A stretch of 64,000 nt of DNA from Candidatus Leucobacter sulfamidivorax (lineage in GTDB: Bacteria > Actinomycetota > Actinomycetes > Actinomycetales > Microbacteriaceae): the NCBI GenBank assembly GCA_016771945.1, contig QZLF01000001.1, positions 763,447 through 827,446 of the forward strand. The letters run 5' to 3'. The notes under the pieces were generated by a model, which was given only the letters and a program-made list of their open reading frames with translations, had not been told where the DNA came from and ran no database searches. Each line of letters opens with the position of its first letter. Position 1 is the first letter of the stretch. This document shows, one piece after another, positions 1 to 8,584 of the stretch. The translations under genes were made by a program, and so were the position numbers.

Positions 1-1080
1 CTCCGAGTAGTCGATCCAGTTGACCGCCGCGCCGGTGATCCCGGCGTCCTTGAACCCCTGGATCTTCTCGACGACCTGCTCGGGGGTGCCCACGAGGGGC
101 GCCGAGTAGTGCCCCATGGCGACGCGCATCTCCTTCGAGTCGAAGGAGAAGTCGGGGGCGGTCTTGAGGTTCATGTCGCTGAACCTCCGCACCGCGTCCC
201 ACTCGCCGAGCTCCTTGATGTAGTGGTCCAGCCTCCGGTGCGCGTCCGCCTCGGTGTCGCCGAGGACGATGCCGATCTGGGTCATCACGTTGATGTCGCG
301 CCCGTAGTCCTCGCGGGCGATCCGCTTCACGCTCTTCACGTAGGCGGCCATGTTCTCGGGGTCGTCGGCGACCATGAAGTTGATGTCGGCGAAGCGCGCG
401 GCGAAGCGCCGCCCGGTCTCGCTGATGGCGGCGTTCATCACGAGGGGCCGGGGCGACTGGATCGCGTGCGGTCTCGAGATCGCGCCCTGCGCGGAGAAGA
501 ACTCGCCGGCGTAGTCGAACTCCTCGTCTTCGGTCCAGAGCCGCTCGACCAGGTCCATCCACTCGGTCGCGAAGGCGTAGCGGTCCGGATGGGCCTTGAC
601 CTCGCGGTCGAACATGGCCATCTCGGCGGCGTTCCAGCCCGCGACGACGTTGAGGCCGAAGCGACCTCCGGAGATGTGGTCGATGGTCGCCGCCTCCTTC
701 GCCATCCGCACGGGGTGGATGGTGGGGGCGTGCACCGTGGCGAAGATGTGGATCCTCGAGGTGATCGCGGCGAGGCCAGCGGCCCAGGGGATCGCCTCGA
801 GGCCCCACTCGTTGTAGCGGGTCCTGCCGCCGAAGCCCTTCCAGCGCGCATTCGGCACCACGGCCTCGAAGCCCGCGGCCTCGGCGGCGAGCGCGATATC
901 GCGCGTCTCCTCCCAGGTCGCGCGCGGGGCGTCCTCGGAGGAGGTGAACCACATGCCGCCCCGGTTGTTGAAGCCGAAGGCGGCCAGGGTGAAGTGGTCC
1001 TCGGCGGAGACCAGCGGGCTCTCGCTCATCGGTCGTCGCTGCGGATCGGGATAGGTGGCGGGCACGTTCGTACTCCTCAT
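1..1080 (-). CDS. RutA/DszA-type LLM flavin monooxygenase (3' end cut by window)
   Basis: Flavin-dependent monooxygenase of the luciferase-like (LLM) superfamily; about 360 codons are present and the C-terminus lies beyond the window edge. The stretches WKGFGGRTRYNEW, AGLAAITSRIHIFA and ISGGRFGLNVVAGWN resemble RutA (pyrimidine ring opening) and the DszA group, which use reduced FMN and oxygen on heterocycles or sulfones. ATG at 1080 gives MRSTNVPATYP; an in-frame ATG at 1029 (MSESPLVS) is an alternative, and neither has a strong ribosome site. It lies 28 bp downstream of the PuuE-like gene and is the last visible gene of the island. RutA-like membership is inferred by eye; the substrate is unknown. 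Confidence 0.82.
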   Translation of the reverse strand, partial: MRSTNVPATYPDPQRRPMSESPLVSAEDHFTLAAFGFNNRGGMWFTSSEDAPRATWEETRDIALAAEAAGFEAVVPNARWKGFGGRTRYNEWGLEAIPWAAGLAAITSRIHIFATVHAPTIHPVRMAKEAATIDHISGGRFGLNVVAGWNAAEMAMFDREVKAHPDRYAFATEWMDLVERLWTEDEEFDYAGEFFSAQGAISRPHAIQSPRPLVMNAAISETGRRFAARFADINFMVADDPENMAAYVKSVKRIAREDYGRDINVMTQIGIVLGDTEADAHRRLDHYIKELGEWDAVRRFSDMNLKTAPDFSFDSKEMRVAMGHYSAPLVGTPEQVVEKIQGFKDAGITGAAVNWIDYSE

Positions 1081-1108
1081 GATTCTCGGTGTCGGCTCGG
1101 CAGGCGGG

Positions 1109-2023
1109 TCAGCGGTCGGATCCGCCGGCGTTCATCGCCTCGACCGCCGCCTCGTAGTGGTGCTGCAGGTACCAGTCGGCGATGTCGTCGCTGGTCGTGT
1201 ACCAGACGTCGTCGCGGCCCGCGATGTGCTCGAGCGCCTCCGCGAGGTAGCGGTGACGGCTCGGCTGGTTGATCAGGAACGGATGCAGCGAGAGCCCGAA
1301 GACCGCGCCGGGGCGCCGCGCGCTCTCCTCGTGCAGCAGGTCGAAGTGGTCCTCGATCATCCGCCCGAAGTCGGGAGCGGTCATGTCGTGGTCGAGGAAC
1401 GCGGGGATGTCGTTGACCTCGATCGAGTAGGGCACCGAGATCATCCGGGCCCCGCCGTCCAGGGCGAGGGGGAACGGCTGGTCGTCGGCGACCCAGTCGA
1501 GCGTGTAGGTGTAGCCGAGCTCGGCCAGCAGCTCGGGGGTGTTCTCCGTCTCGGTCAGCGCCGGACCCAGCCAGCCCCGCGGCGACCTGCCCGTGGCCGC
1601 GGCGATGGTCTCGGTGAGCTCGCGGAGGCCCGCGCGCTCCTCCTCGAGCTCCAGGCCCGTCCACATCTTGGAGTTCGTGGCGCCGTGGCCGAGCCAGGCC
1701 CAGTCGCGGGCGACTCCCGCTTCGACGATCTGCGGGTACTCGGCGCAGACCTCGGCGTTGAGCAGGACGCTCGCACGCATCTCGAAGCGGTCGAGCAGCT
1801 CGATCATGCGCCAGATGCCGACCCGGGTCGAGTAGTCGCGCCAGCCGTGGTTCGCGGGATCGACCGGGAGGTGCGCGGTGAGCGGCAGCACGCTCGTGGA
1901 GGGCGAACCGGCTCGGAAGTGCTCGATGTTCAGGCCGATGTAGAAGGCGAAGCGCTTGCCGTCGGGCCACTCGATCGCGGGCCGCTCGGTGATGGGCCAG
2001 TAGGCGTAGGGAGGGTTCTTCAT
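1109..2023 (-). CDS. PuuE-like polysaccharide-deacetylase-fold hydrolase (copy 1)
   Basis: A 304-residue NodB/polysaccharide-deacetylase-fold protein of the PuuE (cofactor-free allantoinase) and cyclic-imide-hydrolase type rather than a sugar deacetylase. Visible marks are LNIEHF near residue 34, GHGATNSKMW, RSPRGWLGPALTET, a DDQPFPL segment, PYSIEVND and a late GLSLHPFLIN. The same order of motifs is what I recall for PuuE. ATG at 2023 has the ribosome site AAGGAGAT about 6 nt upstream. It starts downstream of the LysR gene after a 108-bp gap, so it may have its own promoter, and it precedes the RutA-like gene. Likely role: hydrolysis of a cyclic amide, imide or ureide; substrate not determinable here. 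Confidence 0.82.
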   Translation of the reverse strand: MKNPPYAYWPITERPAIEWPDGKRFAFYIGLNIEHFRAGSPSTSVLPLTAHLPVDPANHGWRDYSTRVGIWRMIELLDRFEMRASVLLNAEVCAEYPQIVEAGVARDWAWLGHGATNSKMWTGLELEEERAGLRELTETIAAATGRSPRGWLGPALTETENTPELLAELGYTYTLDWVADDQPFPLALDGGARMISVPYSIEVNDIPAFLDHDMTAPDFGRMIEDHFDLLHEESARRPGAVFGLSLHPFLINQPSRHRYLAEALEHIAGRDDVWYTTSDDIADWYLQHHYEAAVEAMNAGGSDR

Positions 2024-2131
2024 GATGATCTCCTTGTCGTTCTCCGGATTGGTCGTGTCGTCGGTCGGTGGGAATGCTCCCCGTGCAAGTCACCATATGG
2101 AGGGGGAGGATCCAGCGGAAACGAATTGCTC

Positions 2132-3103
2132 TCATGCATCCGCATCGATCTCATTCATGTGTTCGGGTCGCGCGTGGCCGAACCGGACGGCGTCCTGCGC
2201 GACCTCGCGCAGGCGCGCGCGCAGCCACTGGTGCCCGGGGTCGGCGTGGGTGCGTCCGGTCCATGCCATGACGGTCGACAGGGGCGGCAACTCCACCGGC
2301 GCCTCGGCGAGCTTCAGCCCGACCGAGCGCGACAGCCGGTGCGCGAGCAGGCGGGAGGTGACCGTGATGAGCGACGTCCCCTTGAGCAGGAACGGGGCGA
2401 GCAGGAAGCCCGCCGTGACCTGGACGTCGCGCGCGACGCCGAGGCGCTCGAGATGGGCGTCGACCAGCGAGGGATGGAGATCGAGGTGCGTGACCACGTG
2501 CGGCATCGTGCAGAACTCCTCGAGCGAGAGGGACTCGCCGAACCGCGCGTTGTCGGCGTCGGCGGCGACCACATGGTGATCCGTGTAGAGGATCTCGTGA
2601 TGGAACCCGCCGACGCCGGGCAGCACCTCCTTCGGGGCGAGGAGGAGGTCCACCTGATCGCGCTCGAGCCCGCCGCCGACGTCGTGGTCGGGAGGCTGGA
2701 TGCGCAGCTGGATCCCCGGCGCCTCCGTCGCGAGCCGTGCGAGCAGCGGGTGGAGGATCGCGGTGGCCTCGTAGTCGCTCGCGGTGACCGTGTAGCTCCG
2801 GCGATCCCTCGCCGGGTCGAAGCCGCTCCTCGCCGCGAGCACCGACCGGACCTCGTCGAGTATCTCCCGGACGCGTCCGGTCATCGCCTCGGCGAGCGGG
2901 GTCACCAGCATCCTCCGGCCGCTGCGCTCGAGGACGGGGTCGTCGAGCAGCGCGCGCAACCGCGCGAGCGAGGCGCTCATCGCGGACTGGGTGACCGACA
3001 TCCGGATCGCCGCGCCGGTGACGCTGCGCTCCGCCATGAGGGCGTCGAACGCCACCAGGAGGTTGAGGTCCACTCTCCTGAGGTCGAACGACTCCGCGGT
3101 CAA
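2132..3103 (-). CDS. LysR-family transcriptional regulator
   Basis: A 323-residue LysR-type regulator. The N-terminal winged helix-turn-helix is plain (DLNLLVAFDALMAERSVTGA, then MSVTQSAMSASLARLR) and is followed by an effector domain of the usual length. The reading frame stays open far upstream, but homology begins at LTAESFDLRRVDLN. The TTG at 3103 overlaps the TGA of the upstream amidohydrolase gene (TTGA), so translational coupling is likely. A regulator embedded in the catabolic operon suggests local control. The 108-bp gap at 2024-2131 in front of the PuuE-like gene is the likeliest place for its operator, although I could not assign a clear T-N11-A site there. Confidence 0.87.
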   Translation of the reverse strand: MTAESFDLRRVDLNLLVAFDALMAERSVTGAAIRMSVTQSAMSASLARLRALLDDPVLERSGRRMLVTPLAEAMTGRVREILDEVRSVLAARSGFDPARDRRSYTVTASDYEATAILHPLLARLATEAPGIQLRIQPPDHDVGGGLERDQVDLLLAPKEVLPGVGGFHHEILYTDHHVVAADADNARFGESLSLEEFCTMPHVVTHLDLHPSLVDAHLERLGVARDVQVTAGFLLAPFLLKGTSLITVTSRLLAHRLSRSVGLKLAEAPVELPPLSTVMAWTGRTHADPGHQWLRARLREVAQDAVRFGHARPEHMNEIDADA

Positions 3104-3753
3104 GAGGCGACCGTGCCCTGCCCGGCGAGGTATGCGACGGTCTCCTCGAGCGAGACGACGTCGGCGTACTTCTGCTCGAGGTCGAACAGCGCCTGCTCGT
3201 GGGCCTGGGGGGAGCGGTCTCCGACCGCCTCCCTCACGACCATCGGACGGAAGCCGTTCTGCACCGCGTCCACCGCGCTCGCACGCACGCAGCCGCTGGT
3301 CGTGCAGCCGACCATGATCAGGGTGTCGATCCCCCGACTCACCAGCCCGGGCACGAGATCGGTGCCGAAGAACACGGACGCGTACTTCTTGGCCAGGACC
3401 TGCTCGCCCGGACGCGCGCCGAGCCGCTCGTCCACCTCCACCTCCCGGGTCCCGGCGCGCAGGGTCGCCAGGCCGGCCTGCTTGAGCGCCCATATCCCGG
3501 CGTCGGCGAGCCCGCCGTCCTGGTACGCCACGGTGGTGTGCACGATCGGCACGCCCGCGGTGCGGGCGGCATCGAGCACCGACCGGGCCGCCGCGATCTC
3601 CGCGGAGAGATCGGAGCCGAGCGGCATCCCGGGATCGGTGAACGCGTTGATGATGTCGATCGACAGGACGGCCGGCCTGGCGCCGAATCCGATCCTCATG
3701 CCGAAGCCCCTGCTGCGGAAGAAGTCCTCACTGCCGCGCTCGTCATCGCTCAT
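3100..3753 (-). CDS. Isochorismatase-fold cysteine amidohydrolase (N-carbamoylsarcosine amidase / maleamate amidase type)
   Basis: A 217-residue cysteine hydrolase of the isochorismatase fold. The Asp-Lys-Cys triad is visible: D33 in VLSIDIINAF, K122 or K123 in KKYASVFFGT, and C155 in GCTTSGCVRAS, preceded by the usual cis-peptide region. The TTSGCVRA motif is the one I associate with N-carbamoylsarcosine amidohydrolase and NicF-type maleamate amidase, which release ammonia from a linear amide or carbamoyl group. It starts 15 bp after the stop of the upstream hydrolase gene and overlaps the LysR start. In context it could process the half-amide formed by the PuuE-like enzymes. Family is secure; the substrate is inferred. 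Confidence 0.88.
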   Translation of the reverse strand: MSDDERGSEDFFRSRGFGMRIGFGARPAVLSIDIINAFTDPGMPLGSDLSAEIAAARSVLDAARTAGVPIVHTTVAYQDGGLADAGIWALKQAGLATLRAGTREVEVDERLGARPGEQVLAKKYASVFFGTDLVPGLVSRGIDTLIMVGCTTSGCVRASAVDAVQNGFRPMVVREAVGDRSPQAHEQALFDLEQKYADVVSLEETVAYLAGQGTVAS

Positions 3754-3768
3754 GTCCGTGATCCCTCT

Positions 3769-4704
3769 CTATTCCGGAGTCGATGCCGAGGTGCGCCTGA
3801 CCAGCTGCTCGACCGCTCGCTCGAACTGGAAGGCCCGGTCGAACTGCACGAGATGGGCCGCCTGGTTGATCAGGTTGAAATCGAGGTGCCCCGTCCCGCC
3901 CGACAGGATCTCGGCGAGCACCGAGCCGCGCGCGACCGAGACGGTCGGATCGCCCGCGCCCCAGACGAGCGAGATCGGCACCGTGTACCCCTCGTTCCTG
4001 CAGTAGGCGTAGAGACGATCCTGCTCCCGCAGCTCGTCCCCGACGAGCGCGGACACGGCGATCGGATCGGCCATCGCGGCCTCGGCCGCGCGATGCGGCG
4101 CGCCCGAGGCGTTGCCGACCATCGCGTCGACGATCTCATCGGGAACCAGCGCCGGCACGTAGGCGAGCCGCCGCACCGCCCAGTTGTGGAAGCGGTGATC
4201 CCAGAACGGCCGCGGCGGGTTCAGCAGCGACACGTTCTGGATGCTGTCGCCGGTCGGCGCCGCCGTATTGGCGCCGATGAGCATGAGCGAGGTCACCGTG
4301 ATGCCCGCGACCCCCTCGCGGGCCATCTTCAGCGCGGCCAGACCCGGTGCGCCCTGGGCGACCACGTGCAGTTCGGTCACCGGGCCGAGCTCTTCGAGCA
4401 GGCGGGCGACGAAGGCGATCGTGCCGTCGACCCTGAGCTCGTCGGCGCTCAGCAGCCCGGTGCCGCCCGCGCCGGGCAGATCGGGGGCGAGCAGACGATA
4501 GCCGTCGAGATCGACGCCCGCGAGCGTCGACGCGAACAGGTCCGAGGACCCGGCGAACGGCGGGCGGCCCGGCGCACCGGGATGCAGGAACAGCACGACC
4601 CGCGATCCCGACCCCCGGCTGTGCAGGCGCACCTGTCGCGTCCCGTCCGAACCGGCGGGCAGCTCCACCGTCGATACCGCGACATCCGTCATCGACTCAG
4701 ACAT
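3769..4704 (-). CDS. Alpha/beta-hydrolase-fold protein lacking the nucleophile serine
   Basis: A 311-residue alpha/beta-hydrolase-fold protein with LFLHPGAPG, APDLPGAGGTG, the acid D252 in WGAGDPTV and the histidine H284 in NQAAHLVQF. The nucleophile elbow, normally GxSxGG, reads AQGAPG at residues 116-121, so glycine 118 occupies the serine position. Either the enzyme works without a serine nucleophile (as in cofactor-independent dioxygenases and some lyases of this fold) or it has a non-catalytic role. Its start overlaps the end of the next hydrolase gene by 8 bp. A canonical family member lies immediately upstream, so the pair may descend from a duplication. Confidence 0.8.
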   Translation of the reverse strand: MSESMTDVAVSTVELPAGSDGTRQVRLHSRGSGSRVVLFLHPGAPGRPPFAGSSDLFASTLAGVDLDGYRLLAPDLPGAGGTGLLSADELRVDGTIAFVARLLEELGPVTELHVVAQGAPGLAALKMAREGVAGITVTSLMLIGANTAAPTGDSIQNVSLLNPPRPFWDHRFHNWAVRRLAYVPALVPDEIVDAMVGNASGAPHRAAEAAMADPIAVSALVGDELREQDRLYAYCRNEGYTVPISLVWGAGDPTVSVARGSVLAEILSGGTGHLDFNLINQAAHLVQFDRAFQFERAVEQLVRRTSASTPE

Positions 4705-5650
4705 CCGAGTCCACCTCCTCCAGGAACGATTCCACGACGCCCCGGAACCACTCCGGGTGCTCGCGGTAGGGAAAATGGCCGCTCTTGTCGACCACGCTCA
4801 GCGTGACCCGCGCCTCGTGCCGGGCCAGCATGTCGTAGAGGTCGTAGCCGAGTCGCACCGGCACGGTGCGATCGCTCAGGCCCCACACGATGTGGACGGG
4901 CCGCTGCAGGCGGCCCTCCTCGAGCCACCTCAGCGTCTCGCGCTTGTCGCGCTGGAGCTCCGGGATGAAGAAGCGCTCGAGCAGCCGGTTCGACTCGATG
5001 CGCTCGAGCATCGTCTGATACTGCTCCTCGTGCAGCAGGTCGACGAAGGGCCTCATCCACTCCTCGGTGACGTGCTCGGTCTTGTGGCTGTAGCCCTGGT
5101 GCACCCAGGTCATGCCCTCGAGCGAGGTCGGCTCGTAGGGGTTGCCCGCGAGCGCCACCGCGTTCATCCCGACGCCGGGGCCGAGGGTGCCCGAGGTCAC
5201 GATCGTGACCGAGCGGACGAGATCCTGCCGCAGCAGCGCCATGCGCGCCACGATGAACCCGCCGCGCGAATGGCCGAGGAGATGCACCGGACCGCAGCCG
5301 AGCTGCTCGAGGAACGCGATCAGGTGATCGATCACGAACTCCATCGTGTAGTCGTCGTCCTCGACCGGCGGCTCGGTGAAGCCGTTGCCGGGCCGGTCGT
5401 AGGTGATGACGCGGGTGCTCCGGGCGAGACCCTCGAAGGTGTCGGCCCAGACCATGGCGCAGTTGCCGCCGCCGAAGGTGGGCGGACCGAAGTTGCCGCC
5501 GTAGACGAGCACCAGCGGAGCGCCGTCCGTCTCGCCGGACTCCGTCCACCAGGTGCGCAGCCCCATCACGTCCATCCAGCGGCCCTCGGCGAGTGCCGGA
5601 TAGCGCGGCACCGCCTCGGTGCCCGCTGCGGGGTCGGTTGCGGTCGTCAT
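4697..5650 (-). CDS. Alpha/beta hydrolase (MhpC-like, canonical triad)
   Basis: A 317-residue alpha/beta hydrolase with an intact triad: the serine of GHSRGG, the aspartate of WGLSDRTVP and the histidine of DKSGHFPYREHPEWF. An N-terminal oxyanion segment (LVYGGNFGPP) and the YDRPGNGFTE strand are also plain. Such proteins cleave esters, amides or C-C bonds in ring-cleavage products. The upstream frame is open, but ATG at 5650 has a GGAGGGG ribosome site 8-9 nt away and overlaps the TGA of the preceding gene (ATGA). It is translationally coupled within the island. The exact reaction cannot be told from sequence. Confidence 0.87.
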   Translation of the reverse strand: MTTATDPAAGTEAVPRYPALAEGRWMDVMGLRTWWTESGETDGAPLVLVYGGNFGPPTFGGGNCAMVWADTFEGLARSTRVITYDRPGNGFTEPPVEDDDYTMEFVIDHLIAFLEQLGCGPVHLLGHSRGGFIVARMALLRQDLVRSVTIVTSGTLGPGVGMNAVALAGNPYEPTSLEGMTWVHQGYSHKTEHVTEEWMRPFVDLLHEEQYQTMLERIESNRLLERFFIPELQRDKRETLRWLEEGRLQRPVHIVWGLSDRTVPVRLGYDLYDMLARHEARVTLSVVDKSGHFPYREHPEWFRGVVESFLEEVDSDV

Positions 5651-6489
5651 CGGGTGATCCCCTCCCTCAGTGCGAACTCGGCGATCTCGTCGCCGCGGGC
5701 GAACCAGACGCCGTCGTGGCTCTGGCAGTACTGGATGAGCTCGCGCACGCGCGGCACGAGCGTCGGGCGGCCGGCCGCGTGGCAGTGCAGCACCAGGCCG
5801 ACCGCGCCGGGCCTGCCGGCCTCGGCCTCGGCGTAGACCGCGTCGAAGGTCGCCTTGAAGCCCTCGACGATGACGTCGGGGGACTTGCCGCCGAACACCC
5901 ACTGCAGCAGGTCGTTCGAGGCCAGGTCGACCGTCGGCACGACGGCGAAATCGCGATCGCCCACCTTCTTCACGAACGGCAGATCGTCGCTCGCGTCGTC
6001 GCCGGTGTAGCGGATGCCCGCGTCGAGCAGGAACTCCTCGGTGTCGACGGAGCCCATCTTGCCGGGGCTCACCCAGCCGGTGGGCCGCTCGCCGCCGGCC
6101 GCCTCGATCGCGTCGAGCGTGCGCCGGATCACCTCGCGCTCCTCCTCGCCGCCGGGCATCAGCTTGTCGTTCACCCAGCCGTGGCCGACGAGCTCGTGGC
6201 CGTGCTCGGCGAGCGCCTGCACGACGTGCGGATGCTGCTCCGCGGCGCGGCCGTTGATCGCCACGGAGGAGACCACGCCGAGGTCGTCCATCAGTTCGAT
6301 CAGCCGCCAGGCGCCGACGTGGGCGCCGTACTCCCCGTAGGAGATCGAGAACGGATTGATCCCCGAGGAGGCCTCGGTGGTGAACTGCGAATGCTCGTCG
6401 AAGGCCTCGAAGGCCGTGATGATCTGCACCGCCACCTTCGCCTGATCCGGCCATTCGATGGTGCGCCAGTGCGGCAGTCTGCTGGTCAT
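5647..6489 (-). CDS. PuuE-like polysaccharide-deacetylase-fold hydrolase (copy 2)
   Basis: A 280-residue NodB-fold protein of the PuuE/imide-hydrolase type, the second such gene in the island and clearly divergent from the one at 1109. Marks include INGRAAEQHPHVVQAL, GHELVGHGWVNDK, GERPTGWVSPGKM, ASDDLPF and the late GLVLHCHAAGRPTLVPRV, close to the PuuE ending GLHC..GRPGR as I remember it. ATG at 6489 follows AGAGGAAC; an upstream in-frame ATG at 6507 is less well placed. A 77-bp gap separates it from the SDR gene, the longest gap between 3100 and 12238. It probably hydrolyses a cyclic amide bond that differs from the substrate of copy 1. Confidence 0.83.
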   Translation of the reverse strand: MTSRLPHWRTIEWPDQAKVAVQIITAFEAFDEHSQFTTEASSGINPFSISYGEYGAHVGAWRLIELMDDLGVVSSVAINGRAAEQHPHVVQALAEHGHELVGHGWVNDKLMPGGEEEREVIRRTLDAIEAAGGERPTGWVSPGKMGSVDTEEFLLDAGIRYTGDDASDDLPFVKKVGDRDFAVVPTVDLASNDLLQWVFGGKSPDVIVEGFKATFDAVYAEAEAGRPGAVGLVLHCHAAGRPTLVPRVRELIQYCQSHDGVWFARGDEIAEFALREGITR

Positions 6490-6566
6490 GCTCTCTGTTC
6501 CTCTCATTGTGCGATCCGGACGCTCCGGACGGGGCGCCCGCGGGTGTCGTCGGGGCGGCGCGCGGC

Positions 6567-7394
6567 TCAGCCCTCCTCGCGCAGGCTGTGAACGCCGCCG
6601 TCGATGGTGAGCGTCTCGCCCGTCATCCACTCCGATTCGTCCGAGGCGAGGTACACGGCCGCCATGGCGATGTCGGACGGGCGCCCGATGCGCCGCAGCG
6701 GGATCGACGCGGTGATCTGCTCGCGGGCGCCCGGCTCCGCGATGATCGGTGCGGTCACGGGGGCCTCGATGAATCCGGGCAGGATGGCGTTGGAGCGGAT
6801 GCGGTGCGGTGCGCCCTCCGCCGCCGCCTGTCGTGTCAGGCCCAGGATCCCCGCCTTCGCCGCGCTGTGACCGGCGCTCGAGCCGGGGGTGCGCACCGGA
6901 ACGGGCATGCCCTGCACCGCCGCGGTCGAGGAGGTGGAGACGATGCTGCCGCCGCCGCCGCGCACGAAGTGCGGCCAGGCGGCCCGGATCGTATCGAAGA
7001 CCATGACGAGCTCCCCGCGGATGGTGAACTCGAAGGCCTCGAGCGCATCGGGGTCCTCGATGCGCCGCATCCGCACGGCCGCGGCGTTGTTGTAGAGCAC
7101 GTCGATACGGCCGTGACGGCCGATGCCCTCCTCGATCCAGGCCTCGGGCGCGCCCGGGGCCATCAGGTCGACGGGGTGCTGCGAGGTCACCGTGCCGTGG
7201 CCGGGCTCGTGGGCCGCGGCCGCGAGCGCGAGGGTCTCCTCGGCTCCCGCCGCGTCGAGGTCGCAGCCGAACACCGTGGCGCCCTGGCGGGCGAACTCGA
7301 GGGCGGCCTCCCTGCCCTGGCCGCCGGCGATGCCCGTGATGAAGGCGACCTTTCCGGCCAGGCGGCCGGTGCCGGGCCGAGTCGTGCCGTTCAT
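6567..7394 (-). CDS. Short-chain dehydrogenase/reductase with His in place of the catalytic Tyr
   Basis: A 275-residue classical SDR: nucleotide-binding TGIAGGQG near residues 20-27, D74-D76-type acidic strand end (HPVDLM), YNNAA at 101-105, catalytic serine region STSS at 153-156 and PGFIE at 206-210. The YxxxK motif reads HSAAK at 176-180, so histidine replaces tyrosine, and about seven extra residues lie between the serine and this site. I recall SDR subgroups with such a change, so it need not be inactive. ATG at 7394 overlaps the stop of the upstream monooxygenase gene (ATGA). It probably oxidises or reduces an alcohol or carbonyl intermediate of the island pathway. Confidence 0.87.
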   Translation of the reverse strand: MNGTTRPGTGRLAGKVAFITGIAGGQGREAALEFARQGATVFGCDLDAAGAEETLALAAAAHEPGHGTVTSQHPVDLMAPGAPEAWIEEGIGRHGRIDVLYNNAAAVRMRRIEDPDALEAFEFTIRGELVMVFDTIRAAWPHFVRGGGGSIVSTSSTAAVQGMPVPVRTPGSSAGHSAAKAGILGLTRQAAAEGAPHRIRSNAILPGFIEAPVTAPIIAEPGAREQITASIPLRRIGRPSDIAMAAVYLASDESEWMTGETLTIDGGVHSLREEG

Positions 7395-8584
7395 GCGATG
7401 CCTCCGATCGGTGCGAGGGGATGGGGTCGGGCGCGGAGCGCAGGCCCCGGCGGGGCGAGTTCCGAGCGGAGGTCGAGCAGAGGGAGCAGCAGGTCCGCGA
7501 CGCGATACGCCTCCTCGAGGAAGGGCGGCGCCCAGAGGATGAATCGGTCGATGCCGGCGAGCTCCTGGATCTCCCGCATGCGCTCCGCGACCTGCTCGGC
7601 CGAGCCGATCAGCATCGCCCCCGGCAGGGGGAGTGCGCGGATGAGGTCGAGGCCGAGGCGCTCGATGGGACCGTTCCAGAGGTTGGGATAGAACTCGAGG
7701 TCCCGCGGCTCGGGCAGCCGCCCCTCGGTGACCGCGTCCAGGCAGCGCCGCTGGCGGTCGTCGAGCTCGGACCGGTCGACCTCGAGCGCCGCCCGGTAGC
7801 CGATGTTGGAGCGGACGGTCTCGAGGGGCATGCGGGCCAGGCGCCGACGGGCCGCCTCCCACGCCTCCTCCTCCGTTTCGCGGACCAGCACGCCGAGCGA
7901 CACCCCGAAGTGGGGCACCCGCAGGCCGTTCGCCACCGCGAAGTCGCGCGCGGCCCGGGTGCGCTCGGCCATCTCCTGGGGAGTGCCCGCCGCGGGGAGG
8001 TAGGTGTCCACCAGCGGGACCACCGCGCTCAGGCCCGCGGGCGATCCGCCGGCGCCCCACAGCGGCGGATGGGGCGTCTGCATCGGCTCGATCCCGAGGA
8101 GGTGCTCGGGGTGGTCGATATCGAAGTACCTGCCGTTCGCGGGGCTTCCGCCCGCGTAGAGCTCGGCGAACGAACGCCAGTACTCCTCCAGCATGGCGTA
8201 GCGCTCCTCCTTGTCGAAGTGCAGCCCGTGAGCGGCCATCGTCAGAGGATTGCTGCCGACGATGTTGAGCATCAGCCGGCCCTCCGAGAGATGGTCGAGC
8301 GTGAGCGCCTGGAGCGCGAGCTGGGTCGGAGTGACGACCCCCGGGTAGGTGGCGATGAGGAAGCGCATCCGCCGGGTCCTGGTCGCCGCAGCCGCGGCGA
8401 TGGCCCAGGGATCGTAGGCGCCGGGCACGCCGATGGCCATCAGGGCGCCCGAGAACGGCAGATTGTCGATCGCGCTCGCCACCTGCAGCAGCCGCTGCGG
8501 ATCCCAGCGCCAGCGGCGCGCGGGATCCCAGGGAAACTCTCCGTCGGTCTCGCCGCCGAGGGTCCAGAAGACGTCCATGCTCAT
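7391..8584 (-). CDS. SsuD-like LLM flavin-dependent monooxygenase
   Basis: A 397-residue LLM monooxygenase. The opening MSMDVFWTLGGETDG, the central LDHLSEGRLMLNIVGSNP and the late IDRFILWAPPFLEEAYRVADLLLPLL match FMNH2-dependent alkanesulfonate monooxygenase SsuD position for position by eye ([26 protein letters not shown]). ATG at 8584 overlaps the stop of the permease gene (ATGA); a second ATG lies at 8578. No flavin reductase gene is seen nearby, so reduced FMN must come from elsewhere. It could desulfonate or hydroxylate an imported compound; SsuD-family members are diverse, so the substrate is open. Confidence 0.88.
   Translation of the reverse strand: MSMDVFWTLGGETDGEFPWDPARRWRWDPQRLLQVASAIDNLPFSGALMAIGVPGAYDPWAIAAAAATRTRRMRFLIATYPGVVTPTQLALQALTLDHLSEGRLMLNIVGSNPLTMAAHGLHFDKEERYAMLEEYWRSFAELYAGGSPANGRYFDIDHPEHLLGIEPMQTPHPPLWGAGGSPAGLSAVVPLVDTYLPAAGTPQEMAERTRAARDFAVANGLRVPHFGVSLGVLVRETEEEAWEAARRRLARMPLETVRSNIGYRAALEVDRSELDDRQRRCLDAVTEGRLPEPRDLEFYPNLWNGPIERLGLDLIRALPLPGAMLIGSAEQVAERMREIQELAGIDRFILWAPPFLEEAYRVADLLLPLLDLRSELAPPGPALRARPHPLAPIGGIA

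Noticed and set aside
1055-4006. A long plus-strand open frame over the first island
   Set aside because: It is the antisense shadow of the PuuE-like, LysR and amidohydrolase genes, whose proteins are clear.
3769-4704. Frameshift or error as the cause of the missing nucleophile serine
   Set aside because: The frame is continuous, the flanking motifs are intact and the Gly codon would need more than a slipped base; the change looks genuine.
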